DNA of 64,000 bases from Bacteroidales bacterium (lineage in GTDB: Bacteria > Bacteroidota > Bacteroidia > Bacteroidales > Lentimicrobiaceae), in NCBI GenBank assembly GCA_016705005.1, contig JADIZB010000038.1:186001-250000 (forward strand), written 5' to 3'. How positions within the stretch are numbered: the stretch's first letter is position 1; the number at the start of each line of letters is the position of its first letter. Made by a program: the position numbers and the translations under genes. This document shows positions 43,267 through 52,171 of this stretch, piece by piece. The notes beneath the pieces are model-generated. The model was not told where the DNA came from, did not search any database, and saw nothing but the letters and a program-made list of their open reading frames with translations.

Positions 43267-44997
43267 TTATTGCAACAAATGGAACAATGCTTTTCCTAAC
43301 CTCTCCTCGCCGGTTTCGGATTTAATTTCGGCTATACTTTTAAAGAAAACAGCATCACCTTCAACGATGTATGCAATGCAGTCTGCTATCTCTTCTACTT
43401 CACTCATAATGTGTGAGGTGATGAGTATCAGCTTTCCGGCTTCCTTTTCCTTTTGTATTTTTTGTTTCAAGGTTTCCGAAGCTAATGGATCAAGACCGGC
43501 TGTTGGTTCATCGAGAATAATAACATCAGGATTGAAGAGAAATGCAAGTGCAGCACTCACTTTTTGCCTGGTACCTCCAGAAAGCGCCCGCATTGGTTTG
43601 CCAAACATTTCTTCAAGATTAAAAGCAACTATCAATTCTTCATCAAAGTTGCCTTTCAGGCGTGTTTTTCCCAGATCTTTCATCATACCGAATAAGTAGC
43701 CCATTAGCATGTTATCCGGATAACGGCCGATTTGGGGCATATAGCCTATTCTTTTTTTATACTGCACATCACCTTTAATATCTTTCCCATCGAACAGAAT
43801 CCGGCCTTCATCAGGTATCACCATACCTAACAGACATTTAATTAAGGTAGTCTTACCGGAAGCATTCGGACCCACCAATGCAACAACCTGACCGTATTTA
43901 TCCCAATAGTTACCCTTCAGATAATTGAGATTTTCACTTCCATTTGTTGTAAAATCAAAAGTATTTCCCAAAAAATTATTCAGAAGAAAAGTGTCTTTTT
44001 CACAGTTTGCCAACATCCTGACTGCCAGTCCATTATTTAAAAAATTATTACGTTCCACTTTAACTTCATTAGTCCCTTCCATGAAGATCCCTGAAGTATT
44101 TTTAGCAAATGTATTGTTTGAGATATAGCTTTTGGATATGTCTTTTAACAACAATCCGTAAGACGAACCGCCCCAATTCTGATCAAAAGTATTGCCGGTC
44201 ATACGGATATTCTTGGTATACATTACAGCTACGCCACTGCCATTGTTCCTGAATGTATTAAAGGAATAATTATCGTTGTTCGAAAACATAAAATGCAATC
44301 CGTACCTGTGGTTGTTCTCACTCACATTGCGAGCGATCTCACAATGAGTAGCAAATTCAAAGTAGATCCCATCTCGTTGACCGCTGATTTTATTATTTAT
44401 AATTTTCACATTATTTGAATACCAGAGATGAATCCCGTTCCCGGATTGAATAACTGAGTTCGTTCCAAGTATTGTGTTCCCACTGATGGTTCCTCCTTTA
44501 ACTTTGGCCAGGTATATCCCAAAACAGGTGCTTTCGAGGCGGTTGTTGAGGATATTTACACCATCGCATTTTTCTACACGTATTCCGGCCTTGTCTTTGA
44601 TGTTGGCAAAACCGCTGTTCCGAATGATAAAGCCTTTAACAGTAACATGCGGAGCCCTGATAATAAGCAAATTGCTTTTTTTTTGCCCATCCAGTATTGG
44701 ATAGTCGATGCCTATCAGGCTGATCGATTTGTCGATGATTAAATCTTCAATAAAATAGGTCGATTTGCTAACTTTGATAATATCCCCGTTTTCAGCCAGC
44801 AGCAGTGCGCTTTTAAGCGTATTTATTTTCGTTCCTGGTTTAACTGTGATTTCGCGGGCTGATAATGTGTTTGAAAGATAAAAAAGCAAAATAGTGAATA
44901 CTGATAGTGTTATAAGATTGATAAAAAATGAACGCATACACATTGCATCAGCGCTTACAAATTTTCTGCAAGAAACAGATTGTTTCTCTTTTTTCAT
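43267..44997 (-). CDS. NosD-NosF chimera: periplasmic copper-site protein fused to a truncated ABC ATPase
   Basis: 576 codons in one frame. Residues 21-368 are NosD: signal peptide (MRSFFINLITL), CASH/right-handed beta-helix repeats (GIHLWYSNNVKI, GIYFEFATHCEI, YGLHFMFSNN) up to the conserved GNYWDKY. The next residue begins NosF: GQVVALVGPNASGKTT (Walker A 376-383), LSGGTRQ, VIILDEP and TSH. Missing are the usual NosD C-terminus and the first roughly 25-30 residues of NosF with its start and A-loop. NosD is exported while NosF is cytoplasmic, so the fusion is unlikely to work. The first ATG overlaps the nosL stop (TAATG). Either a real deletion or an assembly error. Confidence 0.9.
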   Translation of the reverse strand: MKKEKQSVSCRKFVSADAMCMRSFFINLITLSVFTILLFYLSNTLSAREITVKPGTKINTLKSALLLAENGDIIKVSKSTYFIEDLIIDKSISLIGIDYPILDGQKKSNLLIIRAPHVTVKGFIIRNSGFANIKDKAGIRVEKCDGVNILNNRLESTCFGIYLAKVKGGTISGNTILGTNSVIQSGNGIHLWYSNNVKIINNKISGQRDGIYFEFATHCEIARNVSENNHRYGLHFMFSNNDNYSFNTFRNNGSGVAVMYTKNIRMTGNTFDQNWGGSSYGLLLKDISKSYISNNTFAKNTSGIFMEGTNEVKVERNNFLNNGLAVRMLANCEKDTFLLNNFLGNTFDFTTNGSENLNYLKGNYWDKYGQVVALVGPNASGKTTLIKCLLGMVIPDEGRILFDGKDIKGDVQYKKRIGYMPQIGRYPDNMLMGYLFGMMKDLGKTRLKGNFDEELIVAFNLEEMFGKPMRALSGGTRQKVSAALAFLFNPDVIILDEPTAGLDPLASETLKQKIQKEKEAGKLILITSHIMSEVEEIADCIAYIVEGDAVFFKSIAEIKSETGEERLGKALFHLLQ

Positions 44998-45437
44998 TAC
45001 TTCCCGATAAGTTGCTGCCAGGTTAATAAATCACCACCCAGTTCCTTCTGTAAATCCTGAGCTGAAGATATATTGCTAAATGCTGCAAGGTTTCCCCCCA
45101 TCGGGCTTTGAATGTTGTCGCCATGCAGGTATGCAGCTTTTGTTGCATCAATCAGGGTTCCGGCTTTGTAATAGTCACTCATGAAATACTGATCATTTTC
45201 ATTAACTCCATTTGCCTTCAGATACCTTACAAGACATTCGCCAGCATCGAAAGTATAGACCTTTCCTTTTGAGGTGAGCAATCCCGCGGCGAACTGCGGA
45301 TTCATAACAGTCATTCGACATAGTTCACAATTGTCTTCACCATATTTTATTGCACGCATTTCATTTTTACACGAAATGCAAAGCATTAAAAGCATAAAAG
45401 ATATTGAAAGTGCGATTTTTGTTATAGTTTTCATCAC
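44997..45437 (-). CDS. nosL: NosL copper chaperone lipoprotein
   Basis: 146 aa. Lipobox at Cys23 (MLCISC), then the NosL copper motif C-x-x-C-x-M (Cys37, Cys40, Met42 in DNCELCRM) and the conserved KVYTFDAGECLVRYL and FMSDYY segments. Delivers Cu(I) to apo-NosZ in the periplasm. Its stop overlaps the start of the nosD-type gene. Confidence 0.95.
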   Translation of the reverse strand: MMKTITKIALSISFMLLMLCISCKNEMRAIKYGEDNCELCRMTVMNPQFAAGLLTSKGKVYTFDAGECLVRYLKANGVNENDQYFMSDYYKAGTLIDATKAAYLHGDNIQSPMGGNLAAFSNISSAQDLQKELGGDLLTWQQLIGK

Positions 45438-45503
45438 TCAGTAATTACCTTATTAAACAATCATCAATGAGTTAAAGTTCAGCAGTTATAAAGTTGCAAA
45501 TTT

Positions 45504-46082
45504 TCACGAAGTTACTTTTTTCTTAGTGTAAAACTGCTCATATATGGCCACTCCAACAATTCCAAGAGCTGCAACAATTACCAGGTATCCCCCTGTATCA
45601 GGAAATGAACCGGCCAGAAAATTCAGTAATTGCTTGTACCCGAACATGGGAGGTTGATAGCTCATTCCGGGGACTATAATAGCAGCGTGAGGGTCAAGGT
45701 TATGGCCGTAATCATAAAGCCATTGATAAAAATCATAGAAGGCAATACCCCCGGCAACAAGCAAAACTGAAATCCAGGCCCAGAGTAATGAACGTTTGCG
45801 AATAATGGCTACCATCATACCTAAAGCAATAAGCAGCCCGAGAACCCAGGGCATTATTTTGAACTCTGGAAATTCATCTTCATGTATGAGTTTCATACCG
45901 ATATAGTGGTTTAATCCATTAATTTTCTCAACATCACCGGTAATCTTGTACAACCAGATTTTCATCTCCAGCCCTTCAGGATATTGCGGTGCTTCAAGCA
46001 TTATTTTCCAGAATGGGAAGAAAAAAGCCCCGATCATAAGGAAAGAGCAGAAGAAGATAATAAATCGTGAGCTTGTTTTCAT
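45504..46082 (-). CDS. Conserved membrane protein of Bacteroidota nos clusters
   Basis: 192 aa with four hydrophobic segments (N-terminal FIIFFCSFLMIGAFFFPFW, MPWVLGLLIALGMMVAI, LLWAWISVLLVAGGIAFY, GYLVIVAALGIVGVAIY) and a loop with LDPHAAI and MSYQPPMFGYK. I recognise it as the usual small membrane gene between nosZ and nosL in this phylum; its function has not been fixed. The His, Met and Tyr residues in the outer loops could touch copper or the quinol pathway, which is speculation. Confidence 0.7.
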   Translation of the reverse strand: MKTSSRFIIFFCSFLMIGAFFFPFWKIMLEAPQYPEGLEMKIWLYKITGDVEKINGLNHYIGMKLIHEDEFPEFKIMPWVLGLLIALGMMVAIIRKRSLLWAWISVLLVAGGIAFYDFYQWLYDYGHNLDPHAAIIVPGMSYQPPMFGYKQLLNFLAGSFPDTGGYLVIVAALGIVGVAIYEQFYTKKKVTS

Positions 46083-46206
46083 AATTCTATTATATTACTC
46101 TGTGTGAAATCAATGCAGAGAAGGTTGTCTTTGTGCTCATCACAAATATTTTTCAACCCTCTCTGCATAGATGTTTTAAGTTAATAATAGTTAACGGTAA
46201 TTACTT

Positions 46207-48177
46207 TTATTCAGCTGTAGCGCCACCCGAGAAAGAAAGCGGCACATTGGCCGAGGCAGGTGAAACCCTTGCATAGCCTTGCATTTCCTGGTGCAGGGCC
46301 GAGCAGAAATCGGTGCAATAAAATGGGAACATACCGGTGCGCACAGGAATCCACTTCAGCGTTGCAGTTTCGCCGGGCATAATCAGCAATTCGGAATTAT
46401 TTGCACCTTTGATGGCAAATCCATGAGGTACATCCCAGTCCTGTTCAAGGTTAGTAACATGGAAATATACTTCATCACCAAGCTTGATTCCTTCAATATT
46501 ATCAGGATTAAGGTGCGAGCGAATGGCAATCATATAAACATCAACCCTGTTGCCATTTCGCACAACTTTAGCTTCAGCTTCTGATTTGGCAACGAATGGG
46601 TTGGCATTTTCCTCGATTGTAAAGAACTTTTTTGAGTTTTTTACAATTTTTTCGGCTGCAATCGCTTGTGCATAATGAGGTTCACCAATGGTTGGGAAGT
46701 CGAGTAACAAAGTCATCTTCTCGCCACTGATGTCGAATAGCTGAGCTGATTGTGTTAACTCAGGACCAGTTGGCAGGTAACGATCCTTGGTAATTTTATT
46801 GAGAGCTATAACATATTTTCCGCTCGGTTTACGTGAATCTCCACCCGGAACGCATAAGTGACCAATAGAGTAATATGTCGGTGCGCGATCGACAACAACC
46901 CGTTTTTCAACATCCCATTTAACAATTTCAGAAGAAACAAAGAATGAAGTGTAAGCAAAGCCTTTGTCATCAAACTCGGTATGTAGCGGACCAAGACCCG
47001 TTTGCTGAACTTCACCGGCGAGTACTTCGTCATACTTCAGTACAGGAATTCCTGACACTTCACCCTCTATAGCTTTATTTTCAATGGCTTTCAGCATTTT
47101 CTCGAACGAGAATACCGGAATGGTAGCTGCTAATTTACCGCTGGCTACAATGTATTTTCCATCAGGACTTACATCACAACCATGGGGAGATTTAGGGCAT
47201 GGCATATAGTAAACCAGTCCTGGCATTTCTTCAGCCATAATCACAGTTACTTCTTTTTCTTCTGTTGAAGTGGCTGAGTGAGTTTTTTCATCGTACATAT
47301 TATGCATATAGCGAGCGGGGATTTTCTTGCCTTTACCCTGAGCAATCAGTTCTTCGGCTTTTTTCCAGTTTACAGCCATCACAAAATCTTTGTCATTCTG
47401 GCTGGCATTAACTTCGAGGAGGTTATGAGCCTGTTCTGAATTATAACTTGTGAAAAACATCCAGTCGTGCGAAACACCTTTGCCTGCATGAGCCAGATCG
47501 TAATTGAAACCCGGTACGACAATCTGAAAAGCAACGCTCATTTCACCGGTCTTTGGATCAACCTTTACAAAAGTAGCTGCTCCTTTGAAGTTCTCTTTGT
47601 AAGTTGTGATCGGCACATCATCTTCCCCATCCAACGGAATTGAAAATCGCGAGTTACCAACCACATACTCAGTGTTTTCAGTACAAAATGGCGAAGCGTG
47701 GTTACCACCGGCGTTTGGTAGTTCAATAATATCTACGGTACGGAAAGTGGTAAGATCAATTCGGGCAATACGTGGTGTATTATTACCGTTTATGAAGATC
47801 CAACGACCATCGTCTTCACCATTCGTTTTACTGAGTTCTGGGTGATGGCTGTCCTCCCAGGGCACAAAACCGAATGAAGTGTTGAGCATGGGCTTGGTTT
47901 CTTCGGTATATCCCCAACCAGTGGTCGGATCTTGTGAAAAAACCGGAATGTTCTTCAGAAGGCGTCCTGAAGGAAGTCCGTAAACACTCATCTGGCCACT
48001 GAAGCCACCTGAGGCGAAAAGGTAAAATTCATCGAACTTGCCCGGGGCTACATACACTTTTTGTGCTGCATCACCGGCCATCAAACTTCCAACTTTTTTA
48101 GGTTTGCAGGAAGTGAATGACACGCCAATTATTGCGAGAAAGGTCATGCCAAGGAGTATTGGTATTATTTTTTTCAT
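46207..48177 (-). CDS. nosZ: Nitrous-oxide reductase NosZ, Sec-type (clade II-like), lipoprotein signal
   Basis: 656 aa. Reduces N2O to N2 with electrons from cytochrome c. The N-terminus is a Sec signal with a Cys (VSFTSC), not a Tat twin-Arg signal, as in clade II. The propeller carries CuZ-type His segments (NAGGNHASPFC, HNMYDEKTH, KSPHGCDVSPDGK, LGPLHTEFD, GEPHYAQA). The C-terminal cupredoxin holds the complete CuA set: Cys621, Cys625, His629, Met632 in CTDFCSALHQEM. All ligands I can check are present, so NosZ itself looks intact even though its accessory gene is damaged. Confidence 0.96.
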   Translation of the reverse strand: MKKIIPILLGMTFLAIIGVSFTSCKPKKVGSLMAGDAAQKVYVAPGKFDEFYLFASGGFSGQMSVYGLPSGRLLKNIPVFSQDPTTGWGYTEETKPMLNTSFGFVPWEDSHHPELSKTNGEDDGRWIFINGNNTPRIARIDLTTFRTVDIIELPNAGGNHASPFCTENTEYVVGNSRFSIPLDGEDDVPITTYKENFKGAATFVKVDPKTGEMSVAFQIVVPGFNYDLAHAGKGVSHDWMFFTSYNSEQAHNLLEVNASQNDKDFVMAVNWKKAEELIAQGKGKKIPARYMHNMYDEKTHSATSTEEKEVTVIMAEEMPGLVYYMPCPKSPHGCDVSPDGKYIVASGKLAATIPVFSFEKMLKAIENKAIEGEVSGIPVLKYDEVLAGEVQQTGLGPLHTEFDDKGFAYTSFFVSSEIVKWDVEKRVVVDRAPTYYSIGHLCVPGGDSRKPSGKYVIALNKITKDRYLPTGPELTQSAQLFDISGEKMTLLLDFPTIGEPHYAQAIAAEKIVKNSKKFFTIEENANPFVAKSEAEAKVVRNGNRVDVYMIAIRSHLNPDNIEGIKLGDEVYFHVTNLEQDWDVPHGFAIKGANNSELLIMPGETATLKWIPVRTGMFPFYCTDFCSALHQEMQGYARVSPASANVPLSFSGGATAE

Positions 48178-48221
48178 AGGAATAGGTTTGTCGGTTTATA
48201 TTTGGTCATTTGAAGGAAATC

Positions 48222-48707
48222 TTATTTATTGTCGCTCTGACGAAGGTATTCCAGTATATTTCTTGCATCTTCATCTCCAATATTCTGATTCGCCATGGGT
48301 GTCAGCAGTTCTTCAAACAATTTCTTTGCAACAGGATCAGATTTCATCATTAATTCCGGATTCGTAATCATATTCATGATCCATTCAGGTGTGCGGCGGC
48401 TGGTTATGCCTGCCAGTCCGGGGCCTACAAATTTGTCAGCAGTAAGTTTATGGCAGGTAGTGCATTTGTTCGTGAATATAGCTTTACCAAGATCAGCCCT
48501 TGCAGGATCAAGTGCCTCAAGTTTGACTTCCGTGAACTTTCCCACGCCTTTGCTATCGCTGTATGCTTTGGTGTCAATTACAACATTGGCCTCAGGTGCT
48601 GGAGTAGCAACTGGTGCGGGTGTTTTTGATCCACAAGCATGAAAGAAAATGATCACTCCCAAAAAGGTTAAATTTCGAAACGTGGAACTGTAATTTAGAT
48701 TTTTCAT
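48222..48707 (-). CDS. Lipoprotein cytochrome c, probable electron donor to NosZ
   Basis: 161 aa. Lipobox at Cys25 (FFHAC), a Pro/Ala linker, then one class I c-type heme site CTTCH (82-86) and a candidate distal Met in LTPMANQN, followed by ARNILEYLRQ. It sits 44 bases before nosZ on the same strand and begins the nos run, so it most likely feeds electrons to NosZ. Confidence 0.9.
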   Translation of the reverse strand: MKNLNYSSTFRNLTFLGVIIFFHACGSKTPAPVATPAPEANVVIDTKAYSDSKGVGKFTEVKLEALDPARADLGKAIFTNKCTTCHKLTADKFVGPGLAGITSRRTPEWIMNMITNPELMMKSDPVAKKLFEELLTPMANQNIGDEDARNILEYLRQSDNK

Positions 48708-48774
48708 AATGTACTTTATTGAATTAGGGATTAGGTTTGATTGGTTCCAATTTGTTAAAGATTCACTTATAAAA

Positions 48775-48782
48775 CAAAAATA
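48775..48782 (-). promoter_or_regulatory. Candidate -7 element of the nos operon
   Basis: TATTTTTG on the minus strand about 68 bases before the cytochrome c start. Just upstream a GTTA-N9-TAAC dyad (48801-48817) overlaps the -33 region and may bind a regulator. Confidence 0.45.
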
Positions 48783-48941
48783 CGTTTTCTATTTAAACAG
48801 GTTAAATAATTCCTAACTATTTAAGGATACTTTTACCCGTTTGTAATTGTCTTTAAATGCTTCTTTTAAAATTGCTGATGATTTGCGTGCATGGGAAATG
48901 ATAATCTCAAACTTTTACGAATTTAGTTATCTACCCACAAC

Positions 48942-49493
48942 TCAATTAGAATAAAAATCTTCAAGATCATCGATCAGGTTAAGGTAATCGTCAACCATTA
49001 ACCCATTCGACCTGACAAGTTCAATTTTATTAAAATCAAGCAACAGCAATTCCTGCTCGGCAGGCGTGAATGCTTTATCAGCCATGCGGAAGAGCACATT
49101 ATTTTCCTTACTAATATGGTTTTTCAGCAGATCGGCATAACCCAGAATATTGCTGTAAATAGCGCTTAAAGCAATGCGTTCCCCCTGTTTGAACAGCGAA
49201 ATATTTTCAGCCATTCCTTTTACAAAATTTCGTCCCTGCACATGTTCGTGAAGCATTACGGCAACGGGACCGGTTTCGTTCGAGAAACCCTTTTTCACCA
49301 TTAGTGGGAAAAGCAGTTGCTCTTCCTTTGCATGATGAAATCCATCGGCAAATTCACGGATCACTTTTACAATCGTTTCCAGGTGCTCAATATTTGGATT
49401 CCCGGAAACTGTAATCCGTTCCATAACTCCGATCAGGCGGAGTATGTGCATGTGGTCATTTTCGAGGTTTTGTGTTGCTGTTGTCATCATCAT
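48942..49493 (-). CDS. Hemerythrin HHE-domain protein
   Basis: 183 aa, four-helix HHE protein with the di-iron ligand pattern: His in LENDHMHILR, HHAKEEQLLFPL, HEHVQGR and HISKENNVLF. Close to the ric/ytfE gene (8 bases), so probably co-transcribed and involved in O2/NO handling or iron supply for cluster repair. Confidence 0.87.
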   Translation of the reverse strand: MMMTTATQNLENDHMHILRLIGVMERITVSGNPNIEHLETIVKVIREFADGFHHAKEEQLLFPLMVKKGFSNETGPVAVMLHEHVQGRNFVKGMAENISLFKQGERIALSAIYSNILGYADLLKNHISKENNVLFRMADKAFTPAEQELLLLDFNKIELVRSNGLMVDDYLNLIDDLEDFYSN

Positions 49494-49501
49494 TCCTTTC
49501 T

Positions 49502-50203
49502 TTATTCGGCCAGTTTCAAAGCTTTCGGATACAGAATATTGTTTTCGAGATGCACATGGATATGAAGGTCGTCTTCAAACTGTTCCAGGAGTTTTAAAGA
49601 AACCCTGTAAGTGTTGCATGCATCATCGGGAATCAGGTAGTTTTGGGTCAAAACATTTATTGTATCCATGGCACCGCCTGCAAACTCATGTTCGCCCTGC
49701 ATGCGCGAAATTTCAGAAACAATGATTGATTTAACTTGCGCAGAAGCTTTCTTTTCTGCTTCTTTTATTGCGGGAAACAACACCTCTTTCTCATTCCTTA
49801 AATGTTGAAGAAGCTCCTCATTGATTCTGGTAAATAAAGATGCTACCTCAATGAGTTCAGGGTGATGGCCGCCGTGAACCTCAGCTATCTTTTGAGTATA
49901 GAAAACCAGTTCAGGCAGGTTTTTCAATACAAATTTATGATGTGTGTTTACAATGTAATCGCAAAGGAAACCCAACTCCCATTCTTTAAAATTCATGGCA
50001 CCGCTGACAGGCGTTTGTGCCAGGGTGTCAAGTTGCTGAATTAAATGAGATTCATCAGCGCTTTTTTCTTTGCAGGCTTCGGTAAGGCTTTTATTGCCTC
50101 CGCAGCAAAAGTCGATGCCAGCTTCTTTAAATATTGAGGCTGCCCTGAAATCGTTGGCTACTATTTCGCCAATGGTTGGTAATATATTTGGTTTATTTTT
50201 CAT
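49502..50203 (-). CDS. ric: RIC/ScdA-family di-iron protein for iron-sulfur cluster repair
   Basis: 233 aa. N-terminal DUF542 part with a Cys-Cys pair at residues 33-34 (GIDFCCGGNKSL), then a hemerythrin-like domain with HHKF, GGHHPEL, HLRNEKEVLFP, GEHEFAGGAMD and HIHVHLENNILYP ligands. Family members (YtfE, ScdA) repair clusters damaged by NO or peroxide, and some reduce NO. Divergent from an Rrf2 gene with an operator between them. Confidence 0.93.
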   Translation of the reverse strand: MKNKPNILPTIGEIVANDFRAASIFKEAGIDFCCGGNKSLTEACKEKSADESHLIQQLDTLAQTPVSGAMNFKEWELGFLCDYIVNTHHKFVLKNLPELVFYTQKIAEVHGGHHPELIEVASLFTRINEELLQHLRNEKEVLFPAIKEAEKKASAQVKSIIVSEISRMQGEHEFAGGAMDTINVLTQNYLIPDDACNTYRVSLKLLEQFEDDLHIHVHLENNILYPKALKLAE

Positions 50204-50225
50204 ACTATTTAATTTTCATTTCGGA

Positions 50226-50233
50226 CAAAGATA
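50226..50233 (-). promoter_or_regulatory. -7 element of the ric promoter
   Basis: TATCTTTG on the minus strand, 23 bases before the ric start. A TTG -33 element (50257-50255) lies inside the operator, so a bound repressor would block it. Confidence 0.5.
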
Positions 50234-50250
50234 TAAATAAAAACATATAG

Positions 50251-50266
50251 AAGACAAAAAGGTCTT
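50251..50266. promoter_or_regulatory. Shared operator between ric and the Rrf2 gene
   Basis: AAGACAAAAAGGTCTT, a perfect dyad AAGAC-N6-GTCTT, inside a stretch nearly identical to the one before the fasciclin gene (consensus AAGAYAAAAAGGTCTTTTAY). For the plus strand, a -7-like TACCTTTG follows at 50292-50299. The neighbouring Rrf2 protein is the most likely ligand. Confidence 0.6.
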
Positions 50267-50331
50267 TTATTATTTAATAACTTTTTAGTTGTACCTTTGT
50301 AGAGCTGAAATTTTAATTAAAGTGATGTAAT

Positions 50332-50772
50332 ATGTTCAACAAGGAAACAGAATATGCACTCAGGGGACTGATTTACATTCAGTTGCAGAATTCTGAAGGC
50401 AAACGGCCGGGTATAGCTGAAATTGCGGTACAGATTGATGCCCCGCATTTTTATACGGCCAAAATATTACAGCGCCTGGTACGGCAAGGTTTTATCGAAT
50501 CCCAGAAAGGAAAAGGAGGCGGCTTTTATTTTGATACGAAAAAACCCGATTTATCTCTGAAACAACTTATAATTGCTACCCAGGGAGAAAGTTTATTTTC
50601 CGGGTGTGGATTTGGCCTGAAACAATGCGATGATAATAATCCCTGCCCGCTGCACGATAAATATGCTCTGATAAGGGATGCTCTGAACAAATTGGTTATG
50701 GATGAAAACGTACAAAGTCTGGCTCAGAAATCATTGCGGGGTGGTGAAATGCTTTTGCCACGGCTGAGGTAA
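50332..50772 (+). CDS. Rrf2-family regulator, NsrR-like (second copy)
   Basis: 146 aa, the same length as the other Rrf2 protein. Winged helix (NKETEYALRGLIYIQL, APHFYTAKILQRLVRQGFI, KGKGGGFYF) and three cysteines at 92, 99 and 105, the same spacing as in the first copy. Divergent from ric with a dyad operator between, which fits an NO-sensing repressor of ric and of its own gene. Confidence 0.9.
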   Translation: MFNKETEYALRGLIYIQLQNSEGKRPGIAEIAVQIDAPHFYTAKILQRLVRQGFIESQKGKGGGFYFDTKKPDLSLKQLIIATQGESLFSGCGFGLKQCDDNNPCPLHDKYALIRDALNKLVMDENVQSLAQKSLRGGEMLLPRLR

Positions 50773-50877
50773 GGATATCAAGAACTGCAGGGAGATAGCA
50801 TGCCATTGTTTTTGCCTTATTGTTCGTAAGAATCGTATCTATTTCTAATCTTACAACAAGTCTCAACTGAATACTTT

Positions 50878-52077
50878 ATGTCGGAATTAATTGTGAATAA
50901 AAACGAGCATTACCTGAACCTTCAAGCCTATTGCAGTGGAATGGTTGAGGGAAAGAATGGTAAAGCCATTTATGAGGAATACAAAGATGATATAGCGTTT
51001 GTGACGGCTGCGGAAACCGTGCAGCTTCTGGATTATCTGCTACAACACTATCCATTTGAAGCGGTGAAAAACACTGTAGGTAAACTGATCAATATATTTT
51101 ATAAATCGCTGAAACAGCATTCTTGGGAGAAGCCTGGTGAAGATCATTTTCTGAGCTACCTCATGCTTGAAAACAGGGGCGTTGAGAAGATTATCAACGA
51201 AATGCGTGTTATTGTTAAAGCGTTATTTAGCCAATCAGTAAATGATGAAAACGAACTGGCTGCAAAGCTCCTCCAACTCATTAGTGACTTGAAATTGTAT
51301 GAACTTCATTATATAAAAAAGGAAAACATACTCTTTCCCTTTATTGAAAGTACGTTTTCACAACACCGCTGCCTGCAGTTGATGTGGTCGTTTCACGATG
51401 ATTTTCGCAAAACACTGAAAAGTTTAGAAGAATTATTAAAGCTTGAACCACTTAAAAAGGAATTACTAAATACAGAATTTGGGCGATTGTTTTTTGTAGT
51501 ACTTCCCATTATTTTCAGAGAAGAACAAATTGTTTATCCGGTTGCTTATCGGGCTATTCCTGAAAATGCCTGGAAGGAAATGCTGGTGCAGGCTCATGAA
51601 ACTGGCTGGTGTTATATAAACCCACCTAAATCAGAAGTGGATAAAACGGATAAAAGCTTTGCAACCGGGATGACCGACCTGGATACAGGAGCTTTAAAAA
51701 GGGTACAGATAATCCAACTTTTTGAGAATTTGCCTGTAGATATAACTTTCGTTGACGAAGATGATACGGTACGATACTTTTCCGGTGGCAAGCACAGGAT
51801 ATTCCCACGGTCCAATGCAATTATCGGGCGAAAAGTTCAAAACTGCCATCCACCGGAAAGCGTTCATATCGTCAACCAGATTGTAGAGGCGTTCAGAAAT
51901 GGTACCAGGGACGAAGCCAATTTCTGGATAAATATGAAAGGGAAATTCATTTACATCCGTTATATCGCTCTGCGTTCTTCTAGCGGGGAATACATTGGAA
52001 CCATTGAAGTGAGCCAGGATGTTACTGATATAAGGGCACTTGAAGGGGAGAGACGGTTGCTGAACTGGGATGAATAA
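50878..52077 (+). CDS. DUF438, hemerythrin-like and PAS domain protein
   Basis: 399 aa, soluble. N-terminal helical DUF438-like part (about 1-110), a hemerythrin-like middle (HSWEKPGEDHFLSYLMLENRGV, ELHYIKKENILFPFIE, MWSFHDDFRK) and a C-terminal PAS domain (VDITFVDEDDTVRYFSGG ... RKVQNCHPPESVHIVNQIV ... SQDVTDIRALEGE). This order is known for DUF438 proteins, often found with anaerobic or NO-related genes. It probably senses a gas or redox signal. No effector domain follows. Confidence 0.87.
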   Translation: MSELIVNKNEHYLNLQAYCSGMVEGKNGKAIYEEYKDDIAFVTAAETVQLLDYLLQHYPFEAVKNTVGKLINIFYKSLKQHSWEKPGEDHFLSYLMLENRGVEKIINEMRVIVKALFSQSVNDENELAAKLLQLISDLKLYELHYIKKENILFPFIESTFSQHRCLQLMWSFHDDFRKTLKSLEELLKLEPLKKELLNTEFGRLFFVVLPIIFREEQIVYPVAYRAIPENAWKEMLVQAHETGWCYINPPKSEVDKTDKSFATGMTDLDTGALKRVQIIQLFENLPVDITFVDEDDTVRYFSGGKHRIFPRSNAIIGRKVQNCHPPESVHIVNQIVEAFRNGTRDEANFWINMKGKFIYIRYIALRSSSGEYIGTIEVSQDVTDIRALEGERRLLNWDE

Positions 52078-52171
52078 AGGTATAGGAATTCGGCTGTGAG
52101 GCTTTTAATAAAACCCAAATTGAGCGTTTTGAAAAAGTAAATAGCTCAATTGATCGGGAAATCAACGACAA

